From positions 1,488,001 to 1,552,000 of the forward strand of contig CAWCQU010000002.1 in NCBI GenBank assembly GCA_963797765.1: a stretch of 64,000 bases of DNA, given 5' to 3'. This DNA is from JBGPTK01 sp963797765. Its GTDB lineage: Bacteria > Acidobacteriota > Terriglobia > Acidiferrales > UBA7541. This document shows positions 18,608 through 27,639 of the stretch, one piece after another. Made by a program: the position numbers and the translations under genes. The notes below the pieces were generated by a model. That model made no database searches, was not told the DNA's origin, and saw only the letters and a list, made by a program, of their open reading frames with translations. Numbering within the stretch: the stretch's first letter is position 1; each line of letters begins with the position of its first letter.

Positions 18608-19138
18608 AGTCTGTCACGCTTTCCGGCGGCTTCGCCTCGTTTCCCCGGTACAAGTTTAGAGGCCGCCCCCGCGCTGGGCCCGGCTCCGCCACCCAAGGCT
18701 AATATCTTCTAAATCTTAACTTGATTCATCTTCCGCGATCTGTGTTTCGGCACGAATCCCCTGCTGCCTCGGCCCGTAAACTGCGCGAACTTCGGAGTTT
18801 AGTCAAGCCCCAAAAGCCCTGTCAACGAAAACCAGGCAAATGCCCAAGATTCTCTCTTGAGCGACAATTGGGATCGTCCGGTTTGAAGGCCTATAAACCT
18901 CAGTTATCTACATGATAATACATATGTTACTCGAACTCAAATCAAGCTCCTAACCCACACTCGCATGGTCCGCGCCCCAGAAACCGAACCGCGATTCGAT
19001 CTTTGGCTTGCCAGTTGACCTGGCCACTTTGCACGGTTAAGCTTCGCTGGCTGTTGAAGTGGCGTAGCATGAATTTGAGATTCGTCGAACCCGGCAAATC
19101 CATTTACTCACCCGAGGGCGTACTTTGAGTGAGTCATC
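18608..19138 (+). other. 531-base intergenic region, no gene found
   Basis: No credible coding sequence is present. The stretch near 18890-18950 is AT-rich (TATAAACC, GATAATACATATG) against a GC-rich background and probably carries promoters for the sigma-factor gene to the right. No tRNA, hairpin terminator or known riboswitch was recognised. Confidence 0.5.
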
Positions 19139-19708
19139 GTGAACGCAGGTGCAAGCGGAGAAGCCATCGATTCGGATCTGGCGCTGATCAAAAGAGTAGT
19201 GGCGTGCGACGAAAAAGCTCTCGCCCTGCTCTACGACCGCTATTCGGGATTGGTGTGTGCGGTGGTTACGCGAATCTTACGCGACGCATCGGCTGCCGAG
19301 GAAATTCTGCAGGATGTTTTCTATCAGCTTTGGAGGACGGCCGCGCGATTCGATCCGGCGCGCGGCTCCTTGCCGGGCTGGTTGCTGGTCGTGGCGCGTA
19401 ACCGGGCAATTTCCCGCCTTCGCCATCGTGGCCCAAATCGACATGACGACGATTCCAGCGAAAATCTTGAGAACATCGTGGCGGAGCCATTTCCGCTGGA
19501 ATCCGCCATCGCACAACAGCAAATGATGGACAAAGTAAAGGGCGCGCTCGGCGCGTTGCCCGTGGAACAAAGGCAAGTCTTAGAATTAGCTTACTTTGAA
19601 GGGATGACGCACAGTGAAATCGCCCACAAAACTGGCGATCCGCTGGGTACCGTGAAGACTCGGATACGTTCGGCAGTCGAAGGATTGAAGCGGACATTGC
19701 AATCATGA
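19139..19708 (+). CDS. ECF-family RNA polymerase sigma factor
   Basis: A 189-residue sigma-70 family protein with region 2 (LLYDRYSGLVCAVVTRILRDASAAEEILQDVF then LPGWLLVVARNRAISRLRH) and region 4 helix-turn-helix (LPVEQRQVLELAYFEGMTHSEIA then LGTVKTRIRSAVEGLK). It resembles the SigK/SigL group paired with RskA-type anti-sigma factors. The start is GTG 19139. Its stop overlaps the next gene's ATG by 4 bases, the usual arrangement with a cognate anti-sigma factor. Confidence 0.92.
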   Translation: MNAGASGEAIDSDLALIKRVVACDEKALALLYDRYSGLVCAVVTRILRDASAAEEILQDVFYQLWRTAARFDPARGSLPGWLLVVARNRAISRLRHRGPNRHDDDSSENLENIVAEPFPLESAIAQQQMMDKVKGALGALPVEQRQVLELAYFEGMTHSEIAHKTGDPLGTVKTRIRSAVEGLKRTLQS

Positions 19709-20487
19709 ACGGGCATCCAACCCGGGAAGAAGACTTCGACCTGTACGCCTTAGGCGTGCTGGAGGGCGAAGAAAAGCAGGCGATTGAATCGCACATCGCC
19801 GGCTGTGGCGCATGCGCGCAAAAACTGGCGGAAGCCCGCGGACGCATCGCCGTGCTCGCGCTCTCGGCCCCTCCGCATTCTCCGCCTCCCCAGGTAAGGG
19901 AAAGATTGCTGCGCCAGGTTCGCCAGGAATCCCGACCGCGTCAGACTCCAGGGATTGCGGAGAGTCCTTCCCTGTTCAGCCGCTGGTGGGGAGCGGCATG
20001 GGCGCCGGTCGCTCTGGTGCTGGCCCTCTCGACCATTTATCTCTGGGTGAGCAACGATCGGCTGAATCGCCAGTTGGATGAGCTCCGCACCGCGACGGAG
20101 CGCCAAAAAACGGAACAGCAAAACGCGCAGCGTCTGCTTGATGTGGTTACGGCACGCGATACGCTTGCCGTCTCGCTAGCCCCCAGCGCCGATTTGCCGG
20201 GGACTAAAGGCCGTGTACTCTACAATGCGCGGCTTGGAGTAGTGCTCTATAACGGCATCCTGCCGGCGCCGCCCGCGGACAAGACCTATCAATTGTGGTT
20301 GGTCCCCATGTCCGGTGATCCGGTAAGTGCCGGTGTCTTCAAACCTGCGGCGGACGGGTCTGGTTCGATGCTGGTGACGCCGCTGCCCCCAGGAATCGCC
20401 GCAAAAGCCTTTGCAGTGACCTTGGAGCCAGCCGGTGGCAGGCCGCAGCCCACAGGCCCAAAGGTGCAGGTCGGCGCTACATCCTAG
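19705..20487 (+). CDS. RskA-type transmembrane anti-sigma factor
   Basis: The 260-residue protein has an N-terminal zinc anti-sigma domain (His30-x3-Cys34-x2-Cys37 in ESHIAGCGACAQKL), one membrane helix (WAPVALVLALSTIYLWV, about 96-112) and a periplasmic RskA domain (LPAPPADKTYQLWLVPMSG, GSMLVTPLPPG, FAVTLEPAGGRPQPTGP). It should hold the upstream sigma factor at the membrane and release it on an envelope or redox signal. Coupled to the sigma gene by ATGA. Confidence 0.9.
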   Translation: MNGHPTREEDFDLYALGVLEGEEKQAIESHIAGCGACAQKLAEARGRIAVLALSAPPHSPPPQVRERLLRQVRQESRPRQTPGIAESPSLFSRWWGAAWAPVALVLALSTIYLWVSNDRLNRQLDELRTATERQKTEQQNAQRLLDVVTARDTLAVSLAPSADLPGTKGRVLYNARLGVVLYNGILPAPPADKTYQLWLVPMSGDPVSAGVFKPAADGSGSMLVTPLPPGIAAKAFAVTLEPAGGRPQPTGPKVQVGATS

Positions 20488-20735
20488 TTTCGATGGCATG
20501 GTTCTCCCTTCCCGGGAAACCTACTACTCGAGATGGCAACCTCAAATATCAAGCTAGGGATGGGTACTCCTAGCTCCTGCGCCGCGAACTATCCTCAGCT
20601 ATAACTTTTTTTTGGAGAGACAATCCAATCGGCATTTGGTAGCGTACTCACTGTGGCATCTGGTATTGGCCGGTTGGGGAGAAGACTGGCTGGCGAACAC
20701 CAGATTCGGCCTAGTTAAAATGGAGGAAAGACACG

Positions 20736-21089
20736 ATGAAGAGAATCCTGAGCACGTTGGCTCTAGTTGCGATGCTGTGTGCGACGCTCGGTCTGGCAGT
20801 CCAGGCGAAAGAAGGCAAGACAATGACCTGGACCGGATGGGTTAGCGACAGCGCGTGCGGAGCCAAGGGAATGAGCGCCGATCACAAGGCGTGCGCCAGC
20901 AAGTGCGTCGCCGAAAAGAACGCGTCATGGGTGTTCGTGAATTCCAAGACCAAAGCCGTACTCAACATCCACAATCAAGATGCAGTCCAGGCGGATGCAG
21001 CTCTCGGGCATGAAGTGAAGCTCACCGGCCATCTTATGGACGATGGATCGATTCACGTCGATAAGATCGCTCCAGCCAGCGCAATGTAA
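20736..21089 (+). CDS. Small secreted protein of unknown function
   Basis: A 117-residue protein with a signal peptide (LSTLALVAMLCATLGLAVQA) and a small beta-rich domain: MTWTGWVSDSACGAKG, KACASKCVAEKNASWVFVN and HEVKLTGHLMDDGSIHVDKI. Three conserved cysteines in the mature region may bind metal or form a disulfide. Similar small proteins are common in acidobacterial genomes; their role is unknown. A GGAGG ribosome site sits 8-12 bases upstream. Confidence 0.75.
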   Translation: MKRILSTLALVAMLCATLGLAVQAKEGKTMTWTGWVSDSACGAKGMSADHKACASKCVAEKNASWVFVNSKTKAVLNIHNQDAVQADAALGHEVKLTGHLMDDGSIHVDKIAPASAM

Positions 21090-21100
21090 ACCATTTTTTT

Positions 21101-21143
21101 GGCAGAGAGCCCACGAGTTACTCCACCTCAGCGGCTCTCTGCC
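21101..21143. terminator. Hairpin between convergent genes
   Basis: An 11-bp perfect inverted repeat, GGCAGAGAGCC with GGCTCTCTGCC, separated by 21 bases. It lies between the convergent secreted-protein gene and serS. A run of seven T lies on its left side, so neither direction has the hairpin-then-U arrangement of a classic terminator; termination is inferred from position. Confidence 0.45.
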
Positions 21144-21151
21144 AATTCAAT

Positions 21152-22428
21152 TCATTCGTTTGCCGGAATTCGATCCGTCCCCATGAACGGCCGAAGCACT
21201 TCGGGAATCATCACCGAACCATCCTCCTGCTGAAAATTTTCCAGAATCGCAAGCCAGGTGCGGCCAATGGGCAGGCCCGAACCGTTCAGCGTGTGCACAA
21301 ATTCGCTTTTGCCGCCTTTGGGCTTGTAGCGGATTCCCGCGCGGCGCGCTTGAAACGCTTCGCAATTCGAGCAGGAAGAAATTTCCATGAATTCATTGGC
21401 GGAGGGCAGCCACGCTTCGATGTCATATGTTTTTGATGAAGCGAATCCCATGTCGCCGGTGCACAGCAGCATCACGCGATAGTGAAGTCCGAGTCTCTGC
21501 AAAAGTTGCTCGGCATTGCCGACCAGTTTTTCCAGTTCGTCGTAGCTTTCTTCCGGCCGCGTAAACTTGAAAATTTCCACTTTCTGAAATTGATGCTGCC
21601 GCTTGATTCCGCGCGTGTCTTTTCCCGCCGCGCCCGCTTCCGAACGGAAGCAGGAAGTCCAAGCGCAAACTTTTATGGGCAACTCATCGGCGTCGAGAGT
21701 TTCGTCGCGATACAGATTGGTCAGCTCCGTTTCCGCCGTGGTGGTGAGCCACAGATCGGTTCCTTCCAGGTGAAACATGTCCGCGGCAAATTTTGGAAGT
21801 TTTCCATCCGCAACCAGCGACGCCGTGTTCACCAGAAACGGAGGATAGATTTCCGTGTAGCCGTGCTCGCGCGTGTGGACATCCAGAAAATAATTCGCCA
21901 ACGCCCGCTCCAGCCGCGCTCCCAGTCCGCGATACAGCGCAAACCGCGTTCCAGCAATTTTCACCGCCCGCTGCAAATCCAGAATTCCCGCGCGCTCGCC
22001 GATTTCCCAATGCGGCTTCGGCGTAAAACTCAAATTTCGGCGGCGCGCCCCAGCGCCGCACTTCCACATTTTCCGCCGCGCCAGCGCCCACTGGCACGGA
22101 TCGCGTGCGGCATGTTCGGCACCGTCAGCAGAAATTGCCGCAGCCGGTCGTCCAGTTCCGCAATCCGCTCATCATTCTTTTTAATTTCATCCGATACTGT
22201 TTTCATCCGCGCCAGAATTTCTGAAGCATCTTCGCCGGCCTTTTTCCGTTTGGCGATTTCTTCGCTGGCTTTATTGCGATCCGCCTTGGCAACTTCAGTC
22301 GAAGTAATCAACCGCCGCCGCTCTCCATCGATCTCGCGAAAAATTCCCAGATCAAGCGAGACGCGCCGGTTCCGCGCCATCTCCTCAATCAATTCCAAGT
22401 GTCCCCGCACATATCCCAAGTCCAGCAT
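21152..22428 (-). CDS. serS: Seryl-tRNA synthetase, frame broken by two extra bases
   Basis: Charges tRNA-Ser, and in Sec-using bacteria also tRNA-Sec as the first step to selenocysteine. The N-terminal coiled-coil arm begins MLDLGYVRGHLELIEEM. The class II motifs are present: YTEIYPPFLVNTASLVADG, FRSEAGAAGKDTRGIKRQHQF and LNGSGLPIGRTWLAILENFQ. Breaks at about 22101 and 22025-22028 are each repaired by removing one base, restoring PHASVPVGAG and PKFEFTPKPHWEIGERAG and giving 425 exact codons (424 residues; E. coli has 430). An essential single-copy gene is unlikely to be truly broken, which points to insertion errors in the sequence. Confidence 0.9.
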
Positions 22429-23354
22429 AGGCAAAAGAGAATACCCGAACCGGCCCGGTCCGCGCCACGCTGTTAATCGAGGACTCCAGTCTGGTCTTGT
22501 ACGGGCCGGCTTCACAGTTTGGGGAAAAAGTGGAAAATCGCTCTCCAATGGAACGGACATTTTTGATGAGTGACCGAGAAAATCTCTTTTACTCAAGCAT
22601 TTGAGAGCGACTCCGGATTCCTCTCCCGCCGGAGCGGGGTCGGAATGACGATTCACTGCACTTTTCCGAAAACCGCTCAGCCGCGCCCTGGTTCGACTCT
22701 TGCACGCTGTTGTGCTGGACCGGAGGCGGCGCGGGGGCGACTGCTTGTTTACAGCCTGAGCCGCGAAGGATGGCGCCCGGCGCGTTCGAGGAGGATTGCA
22801 GGCCGATTTGCCGTAAAAAACGGCGTCCGAAACAGGCACCCAAAAACATACGATATAGAGGCGATTAGGATTTTATAACCCCGTCTCGTTTCCGTGGTTT
22901 GCGCAATTTTGACTATGAAACCCATTGGCGATTAGCGAAGCGATTAGAAATGGATGTTTTGCGTGCTGTTTTTCTCTCGTGGGACAAGAAGGAATTGAAT
23001 TCGGTTTTGTAGGGAACTGGGCAGACCGCGGCGGTTGTAAAAGTGCGATCTAAGCTCGGGCTTGCTGGAGGGTGCTGCTGGTGGGGAGTGCTATCGTATT
23101 CTCTCATACTAATATATAACATTAAGATAACTATCTCGTCAAGGTCTTTGATAGTTTCCTATTTTGATGCTGCGCCGCATCGCGGCACTGCACCAGAGTG
23201 AAGCCTCAGGGGCTAAAGCCCCCTTTTGTCGCAAACGGTAATGTCGGAGCTGAAGCCTCCGACCCCCTAAAAACCCGGCCAATCTGAATTTAGGGCAGTA
23301 TCCGTTTTCACGACACTTTGACTTTGTGCGGCATGGGCTTCAAAATCAACGCGT
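22429..23354. other. 926-base intergenic region with a dispersed repeat
   Basis: No coding sequence was supported here. The left half has a hairpin-like CTCCCGCCGGAGCGGG segment followed by CGGAATGACG, a pattern seen in other gaps. Positions 23090-23160 are markedly AT-rich and may contain promoters for the thiolase gene. Positions 23156-23302 are a dispersed repeat listed separately. A segment with TTCGACTC near 22690 was tested as a tRNA T-arm and does not fold as one. Confidence 0.5.
23156..23302. repeat. Dispersed intergenic repeat, copy A
   Basis: Contains GATGCTGCGCCGCATCGCGG, the small hairpin GGGGCTAAAGCCCC, the palindromic GTCGGAG...CTCCGAC, and the tail GACCCCCTAAAAA...GGCCAAT. The same ordered blocks recur near 26157 (partly) and 40291. 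The order of conserved blocks with differing middles suggests a non-coding, REP-like repeat family. Confidence 0.75.
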
Positions 23355-24599
23355 ATGGCAGACAGCGTCTATATCGTTGGGGCGGTGCGCACGCCTATTG
23401 GGAAATTCGGCGGGGGTTTGATGGATTTTACCGCGCCGGATTTGGGAGTGATTGCGGTGCGGGCGGCGCTTGCTCGATCGTTTGGCGAGGCGTTGCCTGC
23501 GGAACGGATTCCTGGCGAATCGGGCGGCGCGGCGGAACAATCGAAGCTGCCGTGGCATGTGGATGAAGTGATTATGGGGAATGCGCGGCAGGCGGGGGTG
23601 GGGCCGAACCCTGCTCGGCAGATTGCCTGGCGGGCTGGGTTGGGCGATGACGTTCCGGCGTTTACGGTGAATATGGCTTGCGCGTCTAGCTTGCGGTCGA
23701 TCGTGCTGGGGTGGCAGCAGATTGCGCTGGGCGAAGCGGACATTATTGTGGCGGGCGGAGCGGAATCGATGAGCCGCGTGCCTTATCTGGTGGAAGCGCG
23801 CTGGGGATTCAAGCTGGGCAATCAGCCGCTGGTGGATGGGATGTACCGCGACGGATTTCTTTGCCAGATTTCGAAATTGGTGATGGGCGAGACGGCGGAA
23901 TTGCTCGCCGATCAATACAAGATTTCGCGCGACGAGCAGGATGAATTTGCGCTGGAAAGCCACCTTCGCGCGGCACGCGCGGCGAATGAATGCCGCTTCC
24001 GCGCGGAAATTGTTCCGATCGAACGCACCGACAAAAAAGGCAAAGTCACGCGCATCGAGAAGGACGAACACGTGCGGCCGGATGTGACACTGGAAGCGCT
24101 GGCAAAACTGCCGCCGGTGTTCAGCAAGACTGGCACGATTACCGCGGGGAATTCCAGCGGGATCACGGACGCCGCGGCTGCTGTGGTGCTGATGAGCGAA
24201 CGCAAAATGCGCGAGTTGAATGTAACGCCGCTCGCGCGCATTGTGGATGCGACGGTTGCAGCAGTTGACCCGCGCGTGATGGGCATCGGACCGGTGCCGG
24301 CAGTGAAGCGACTGGTTGAGCGAACCGGATGGAAGCTGGAAGATTACGACGCGGTGGAATTGAACGAAGCGTTTGCCGCGCAAGTGCTGGCCTGCGATCG
24401 TGAATTGCATTTCAATCGCGAGACGTTGAATCCGAACGGCGGCGCGATCGCGCTGGGGCATCCCATTGGATGCACGGGTGCGCGGATTGTGACCACGCTG
24501 GTTCATGATTTGCGGCGGCGCAAGGTGAAGCGTGGACTTGCCACGTTGTGCGTTTCTGGCGGGATGGGAATGGCTGTCGCAATCGAAGCGATTTTGTAG
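23355..24599 (+). CDS. Acetyl-CoA acetyltransferase (thiolase)
   Basis: The 414-residue thiolase condenses or cleaves acyl-CoA. The nucleophilic Cys109 is in NMACASSLRS, followed by GGAESMSRVPYL, the NEAFAAQ segment, GHPIGCTGARI and the second cysteine in CVSGGMG. It is slightly longer than usual owing to an insertion around residues 50-67 (ERIPGESGGAAEQSKLPW) in the loop before the first active-site region. With an enoyl-CoA hydratase just downstream it forms a small acyl-CoA metabolism unit; degradation versus synthesis cannot be decided. Confidence 0.92.
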   Translation: MADSVYIVGAVRTPIGKFGGGLMDFTAPDLGVIAVRAALARSFGEALPAERIPGESGGAAEQSKLPWHVDEVIMGNARQAGVGPNPARQIAWRAGLGDDVPAFTVNMACASSLRSIVLGWQQIALGEADIIVAGGAESMSRVPYLVEARWGFKLGNQPLVDGMYRDGFLCQISKLVMGETAELLADQYKISRDEQDEFALESHLRAARAANECRFRAEIVPIERTDKKGKVTRIEKDEHVRPDVTLEALAKLPPVFSKTGTITAGNSSGITDAAAAVVLMSERKMRELNVTPLARIVDATVAAVDPRVMGIGPVPAVKRLVERTGWKLEDYDAVELNEAFAAQVLACDRELHFNRETLNPNGGAIALGHPIGCTGARIVTTLVHDLRRRKVKRGLATLCVSGGMGMAVAIEAIL

Positions 24600-24714
24600 C
24601 GGGGCCGCTCGTTACATCAAAAGAGGGCGCGGCTGAAGCCGGCCCCTACAAATTCAACGGCGAAAGCAACACAGTCGAAGGCGAAGGGAACACAATCCGG
24701 GAGGGGCAACCACA

Positions 24715-25530
24715 ATGGCAAAACAGATTGAAGAGGTGGGGCGGCCGCCGGTACCCAAGCCGGAAGAATTTCAATTCGTGCGCTACCGGCTCGAGGGGGA
24801 AGTGGCGCGGCTTACGCTCGACCGGCCGGAACATAATCTGCTGAATGAACGCATGCTCATGGAGTTGGCCGCGGGAATCGAACTGCTGGGAGACCACCCG
24901 GACGTAAAACTGATCGTGCTGGCCGCCACCGGCAAAACTTTCTGCGGCGGAATCGAACTGGGCGAATACACGGCGCGGCGGGTGTTTCAGGTGCTCGACG
25001 CATTTCGCAGCGCGTTTGACGCCATGCTGGAAACCGGAAAGCCGGTGCTGGCGGTGGTCAACGGCCCCGCGTTCGGCGGTGGATCGGAACTGGCCATGCT
25101 ATGCGATCTGGTGGTAGCCACTCCGCGGGCGCGATTCGCGCAACCGGAAATCAAACTCGGCGCTTTTCCGCCGCTGGCGGCCGCGATTCTGCCTTACATC
25201 ATCGGGCCTAAGCAGGCGCTGGAATTGGTGCTGACGGGCGAAACAATTTCCGCCGAACGCGCCCGCGAAATGGGACTGGTCAATCGACTGGTGCCGGAAG
25301 ATCAGCTCGAAAAAACGGTGAACGACCTGGTGGCGTTGGTGACGGCGCAATCCGGTCCCGTGCTTTCGATGGCGAAAAAAGCGGTGCTGAACAGCATGGG
25401 AATGTCGCTGCGCGATGGCGTGCGGAATTCGATGCAGGTTTTTCTGAACGAACTTTCAAAGCTCGAGGATTCCCAGGAAGGCCTGCGGGCCCTGGTGGAA
25501 AAGCGCGCGCCGAATTGGAAAAATCGATAA
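24715..25530 (+). CDS. Enoyl-CoA hydratase/isomerase family protein
   Basis: A 271-residue crotonase-fold protein with LDRPEHNLLNERMLMEL, the first oxyanion loop ATGKTFCGGIELGEY, the second oxyanion loop NGPAFGGGSELAMLCDLVVA and FAQPEIKLGAFPP. The position that carries the second catalytic Glu in classic hydratases is not clearly conserved, and the sequence recalls dienoyl-CoA hydratases of aromatic degradation, so the exact reaction is uncertain. It lies 115 bases after the thiolase and probably shares its transcript. Confidence 0.88.
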   Translation: MAKQIEEVGRPPVPKPEEFQFVRYRLEGEVARLTLDRPEHNLLNERMLMELAAGIELLGDHPDVKLIVLAATGKTFCGGIELGEYTARRVFQVLDAFRSAFDAMLETGKPVLAVVNGPAFGGGSELAMLCDLVVATPRARFAQPEIKLGAFPPLAAAILPYIIGPKQALELVLTGETISAERAREMGLVNRLVPEDQLEKTVNDLVALVTAQSGPVLSMAKKAVLNSMGMSLRDGVRNSMQVFLNELSKLEDSQEGLRALVEKRAPNWKNR

Positions 25531-25566
25531 CCATCGCCGTCCGCCGCTCATCTTGAAAATACAGCA

Positions 25567-26148
25567 ATGGACGATCCACCACAGACGAATTTCCACGAAG
25601 GCTCGAGCGAAGCCGCAGCCGCTGATGCGGCGAATTCCGTGGACCAGTCCGCGATTGCCGCTGGCTTCGCCCGGGCGTATGAACGGCATCAGCGCGTCAT
25701 CTTGCGGCGCGTTTCGATTCTTCTCGCCGTCGGGGGCGTGGCGTTCATTCTGACCACTTGGATTCTGGTGCGCCGCGACTCGTTGGGGAAGTCCTTGGCG
25801 GCAGATTCCGCGCCATCGCAAATTGTGCGCCAGCAACTCGACGCATTGAATCGCGGCGAACTGCGCGAGGCTTACGGCCTTTTCTCGCAGGATTACCGCA
25901 AGCAGGTTCCCTTCGAAGCGTTTCACGAATTGGTGTCTTCGCACTGGGCGATGTTTCGCGCGCGTACGATAGATTTTGATAGCCTGGAAGAAACACATGT
26001 GCGCGCGATTTTGGATACGCACATCACCACCGCCGATGGCGCGCATTTCGTGGCTCGCTACACGCTGGTGGAAATTGAAGGCCAATGGTGGATCGATGAC
26101 GTTCATTGGGGCCGCGAAGAAGAACCGCGAAACCGCACGACAGCTTGA
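25567..26148 (+). CDS. Membrane-anchored NTF2-like (DUF4864-type) protein
   Basis: The 193-residue protein has a cytoplasmic Ala/Ser-rich start, one membrane helix (ILLAVGGVAFILTTWILV, about 50-67) and an outside domain with QQLDALNRGELREAYGLFSQDYRKQVPFEAFHELV and a closing ARYTLVEIEGQWWIDDVHW, the layout of SnoaL/NTF2-like folds. No catalytic residues are evident. It follows the hydratase by 36 bases and may be in the same transcript. Confidence 0.65.
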   Translation: MDDPPQTNFHEGSSEAAAADAANSVDQSAIAAGFARAYERHQRVILRRVSILLAVGGVAFILTTWILVRRDSLGKSLAADSAPSQIVRQQLDALNRGELREAYGLFSQDYRKQVPFEAFHELVSSHWAMFRARTIDFDSLEETHVRAILDTHITTADGAHFVARYTLVEIEGQWWIDDVHWGREEEPRNRTTA

Positions 26149-26156
26149 TTCGCCTT

Positions 26157-26270
26157 GCGGCATTACGCCGGAGCTTCAGGGGCTGAAGCCCCTTGTTCTT
26201 GTGCATTGCTGTCGGAGCTAAAGCTCCGACCCCCTAAAAAGTTGATCGGTCTCAAATCTGGAGAGCACGC
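26157..26270. repeat. Dispersed intergenic repeat, copy C (partial)
   Basis: Has AGGGGCTGAAGCCCCT, then the 9-bp palindrome GTCGGAGCT-AA-AGCTCCGAC and the shared tail GACCCCCTAAAAA, matching blocks of copies near 23.2 and 40.3 kb but lacking the first block. Lies between the DUF4864-type gene and the cobalamin riboswitch promoter. Confidence 0.65.
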
Positions 26271-26283
26271 GGATGCGCTTCGG

Positions 26284-26313
26284 TTGACACTCGCGCTTCG
26301 CGCGACTTACACT
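26284..26313 (+). promoter_or_regulatory. Sigma-70 type promoter of the btuFCD transcript
   Basis: A perfect -35 box TTGACA at 26284-26289 and a -10 box TACACT at 26308-26313, spaced by 18 bases. Transcription would start near 26320, just before the cobalamin riboswitch, which fits well. Confidence 0.65.
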
Positions 26314-26331
26314 GGCCGTCGATAATTCAGC

Positions 26332-26570
26332 CGGCTCAAGGAATCGGGAAGGCCGTGAAAATCGGCCGCGGTCCCGCCACTGTAATCGGCCGGCGCTGCT
26401 CTTGAATGTTTGCCCACTGGATTCGCCGCTATTTCGCGGCGCTCCGGGAAGGGCCGCTCCGATTCGCAGGAAGGCAATCGGAGTGAAGCAGCGCCCTAGT
26501 TTCCGCAGGTTCGTCTCAGTTCAAGCGAATCGGCGGAGAGGCCGAAAGCCAGGAAACCTGCTTGAGCCGC
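26332..26570 (+). ncRNA. Cobalamin riboswitch (class I, AdoCbl type)
   Basis: All hallmark segments are present: GGGAAGGCCGTGAAAATC, GCGGTCCCGCCACTGTAA, and the B12 box GCCAGGAAACCTGC near the 3' end. A perfect 9-bp closing stem P1 is formed by CGGCTCAAG (26332-26340) and CTTGAGCCG (26562-26570). A promoter lies upstream and an intrinsic terminator downstream, before btuF. Binding of adenosylcobalamin should favour termination and turn off cobalamin uptake. Confidence 0.95.
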
Positions 26571-26610
26571 TTGTAAGCTGGCGCCCTTCGCGAGAAAGGG
26601 CGTGGCATTT

Positions 26611-26639
26611 GGCCCCATTGTCTCTCGTGGGGCTTTTTT
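26611..26639 (+). terminator. Intrinsic terminator, riboswitch expression platform
   Basis: Stem GCCCCA/TGGGGC with a 10-base loop followed directly by six T, located 41 bases after the aptamer and 36 bases before the btuF start. This is a standard off-switch platform controlled by the upstream cobalamin aptamer. Confidence 0.85.
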
Positions 26640-26675
26640 GTTGCCCGGAATGCGAAAGCAAATTGGACGCGGCGC

Positions 26676-27626
26676 GTGCGAAAAATAATCTTTAGAGCGA
26701 TTACGATCGGTTTAGCGATGCTGGCGCCGTGGTGTGTGCCCGTGCGTGCGACGCAAAGCAGCTCCGTCGTTGCGGCACAGGTAGCGCAAACACGCGAAGT
26801 GACCGATGAGACCGGCAGGCACGTCGCAGTGCCCGTGGATGTGCGACGAATCGTTTCCCTCGCGCCGAATCTGACTGAAACGATTTACGCGCTGGGAGCG
26901 CAAGATAGACTCGTTGGAGTAACGAATTACTGCGACTATCCGCCGGACGCGTTGAAAAAAACAAAAATCGGAACCGCGTTGAATCCCAGCCTGGAAGCAA
27001 TCGTTGGGCTGAAGCCGGATTTAGTTCTGGCGACGACGGCAATCGATCGCCTGGAAACGGTGCAAGCGCTCGAACGACTGGGCATTTCCGTATACGCCAC
27101 CGACCCGCACACGGTCGATGGCATTCTGGTTTCGATTCGCAACGTGGGAGAGGTGATCGGGAGTCCGCAACAGGGCGATGCGCTTGCCGCAAGTCTCGCG
27201 TCGCGGCTCGTGCAAATCAAGCTGCATCTGGCCGGCAGTGCACCGAGGCGGATTTTGTTCGTCGTATGGGAAAAACCCTTGATCACGATGGGCAAAAATA
27301 CTTTTCTTGCCGACGCGGTGCGCCGGGCGGGCGGCGAATCCGTGATCGATCTGAATCAGAATTGGCCGACGGTGAGCCTGGAAGAAGCTGTGAGACAGCA
27401 GCCCGATGCGTTAGTGTTTGCAAGCGGCGATCCGCAGAATTCCGAGAAAGAATATGCGAATCTGAGTACGGAGCCGGGATGGCGGGTGTTGCATGCGGTG
27501 GAGCAGCGGCAAATCATCACCGTGAGCGACGCAATCGCGCGTCCCGCGCCGCGGCTGATCGATGCGATTGAGGAATTGGCGCGGGCTTTGCATCCGGACG
27601 CATTCGCGGCCGGCGCTGCGAAATAG
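26676..27626 (+). CDS. btuF: Cobalamin ABC transporter substrate-binding protein
   Basis: A 316-residue periplasmic binding protein of the BtuF/FepB class. After a signal peptide (IRFAITIGLAMLAPW-like segment at residues 5-20) come RIVSLAPNLTETIYALGAQDRLVGVT, PDLVLATTAIDRLETV and RRAGGESVI, typical of helical-backbone vitamin B12 binders. It starts at GTG. Position directly behind a cobalamin riboswitch and terminator, with btuC and btuD after it, fixes the substrate class as corrinoid. Confidence 0.9.
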   Translation: MRKIIFRAITIGLAMLAPWCVPVRATQSSSVVAAQVAQTREVTDETGRHVAVPVDVRRIVSLAPNLTETIYALGAQDRLVGVTNYCDYPPDALKKTKIGTALNPSLEAIVGLKPDLVLATTAIDRLETVQALERLGISVYATDPHTVDGILVSIRNVGEVIGSPQQGDALAASLASRLVQIKLHLAGSAPRRILFVVWEKPLITMGKNTFLADAVRRAGGESVIDLNQNWPTVSLEEAVRQQPDALVFASGDPQNSEKEYANLSTEPGWRVLHAVEQRQIITVSDAIARPAPRLIDAIEELARALHPDAFAAGAAK

Positions 27627-27639
27627 CCGTGGAAAATAA

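Noticed and set aside
22650..22720. Possible tRNA T-arm (TTCGACTC)
   Set aside because: Flanking bases do not pair as a T-stem and no anticodon arm or acceptor stem is found.
23330..23360. CTTCAAA, like the anticodon loop of tRNA-Sec
   Set aside because: It lies at the thiolase start and has no D-arm, long variable arm or acceptor stem; selC is not in the window.
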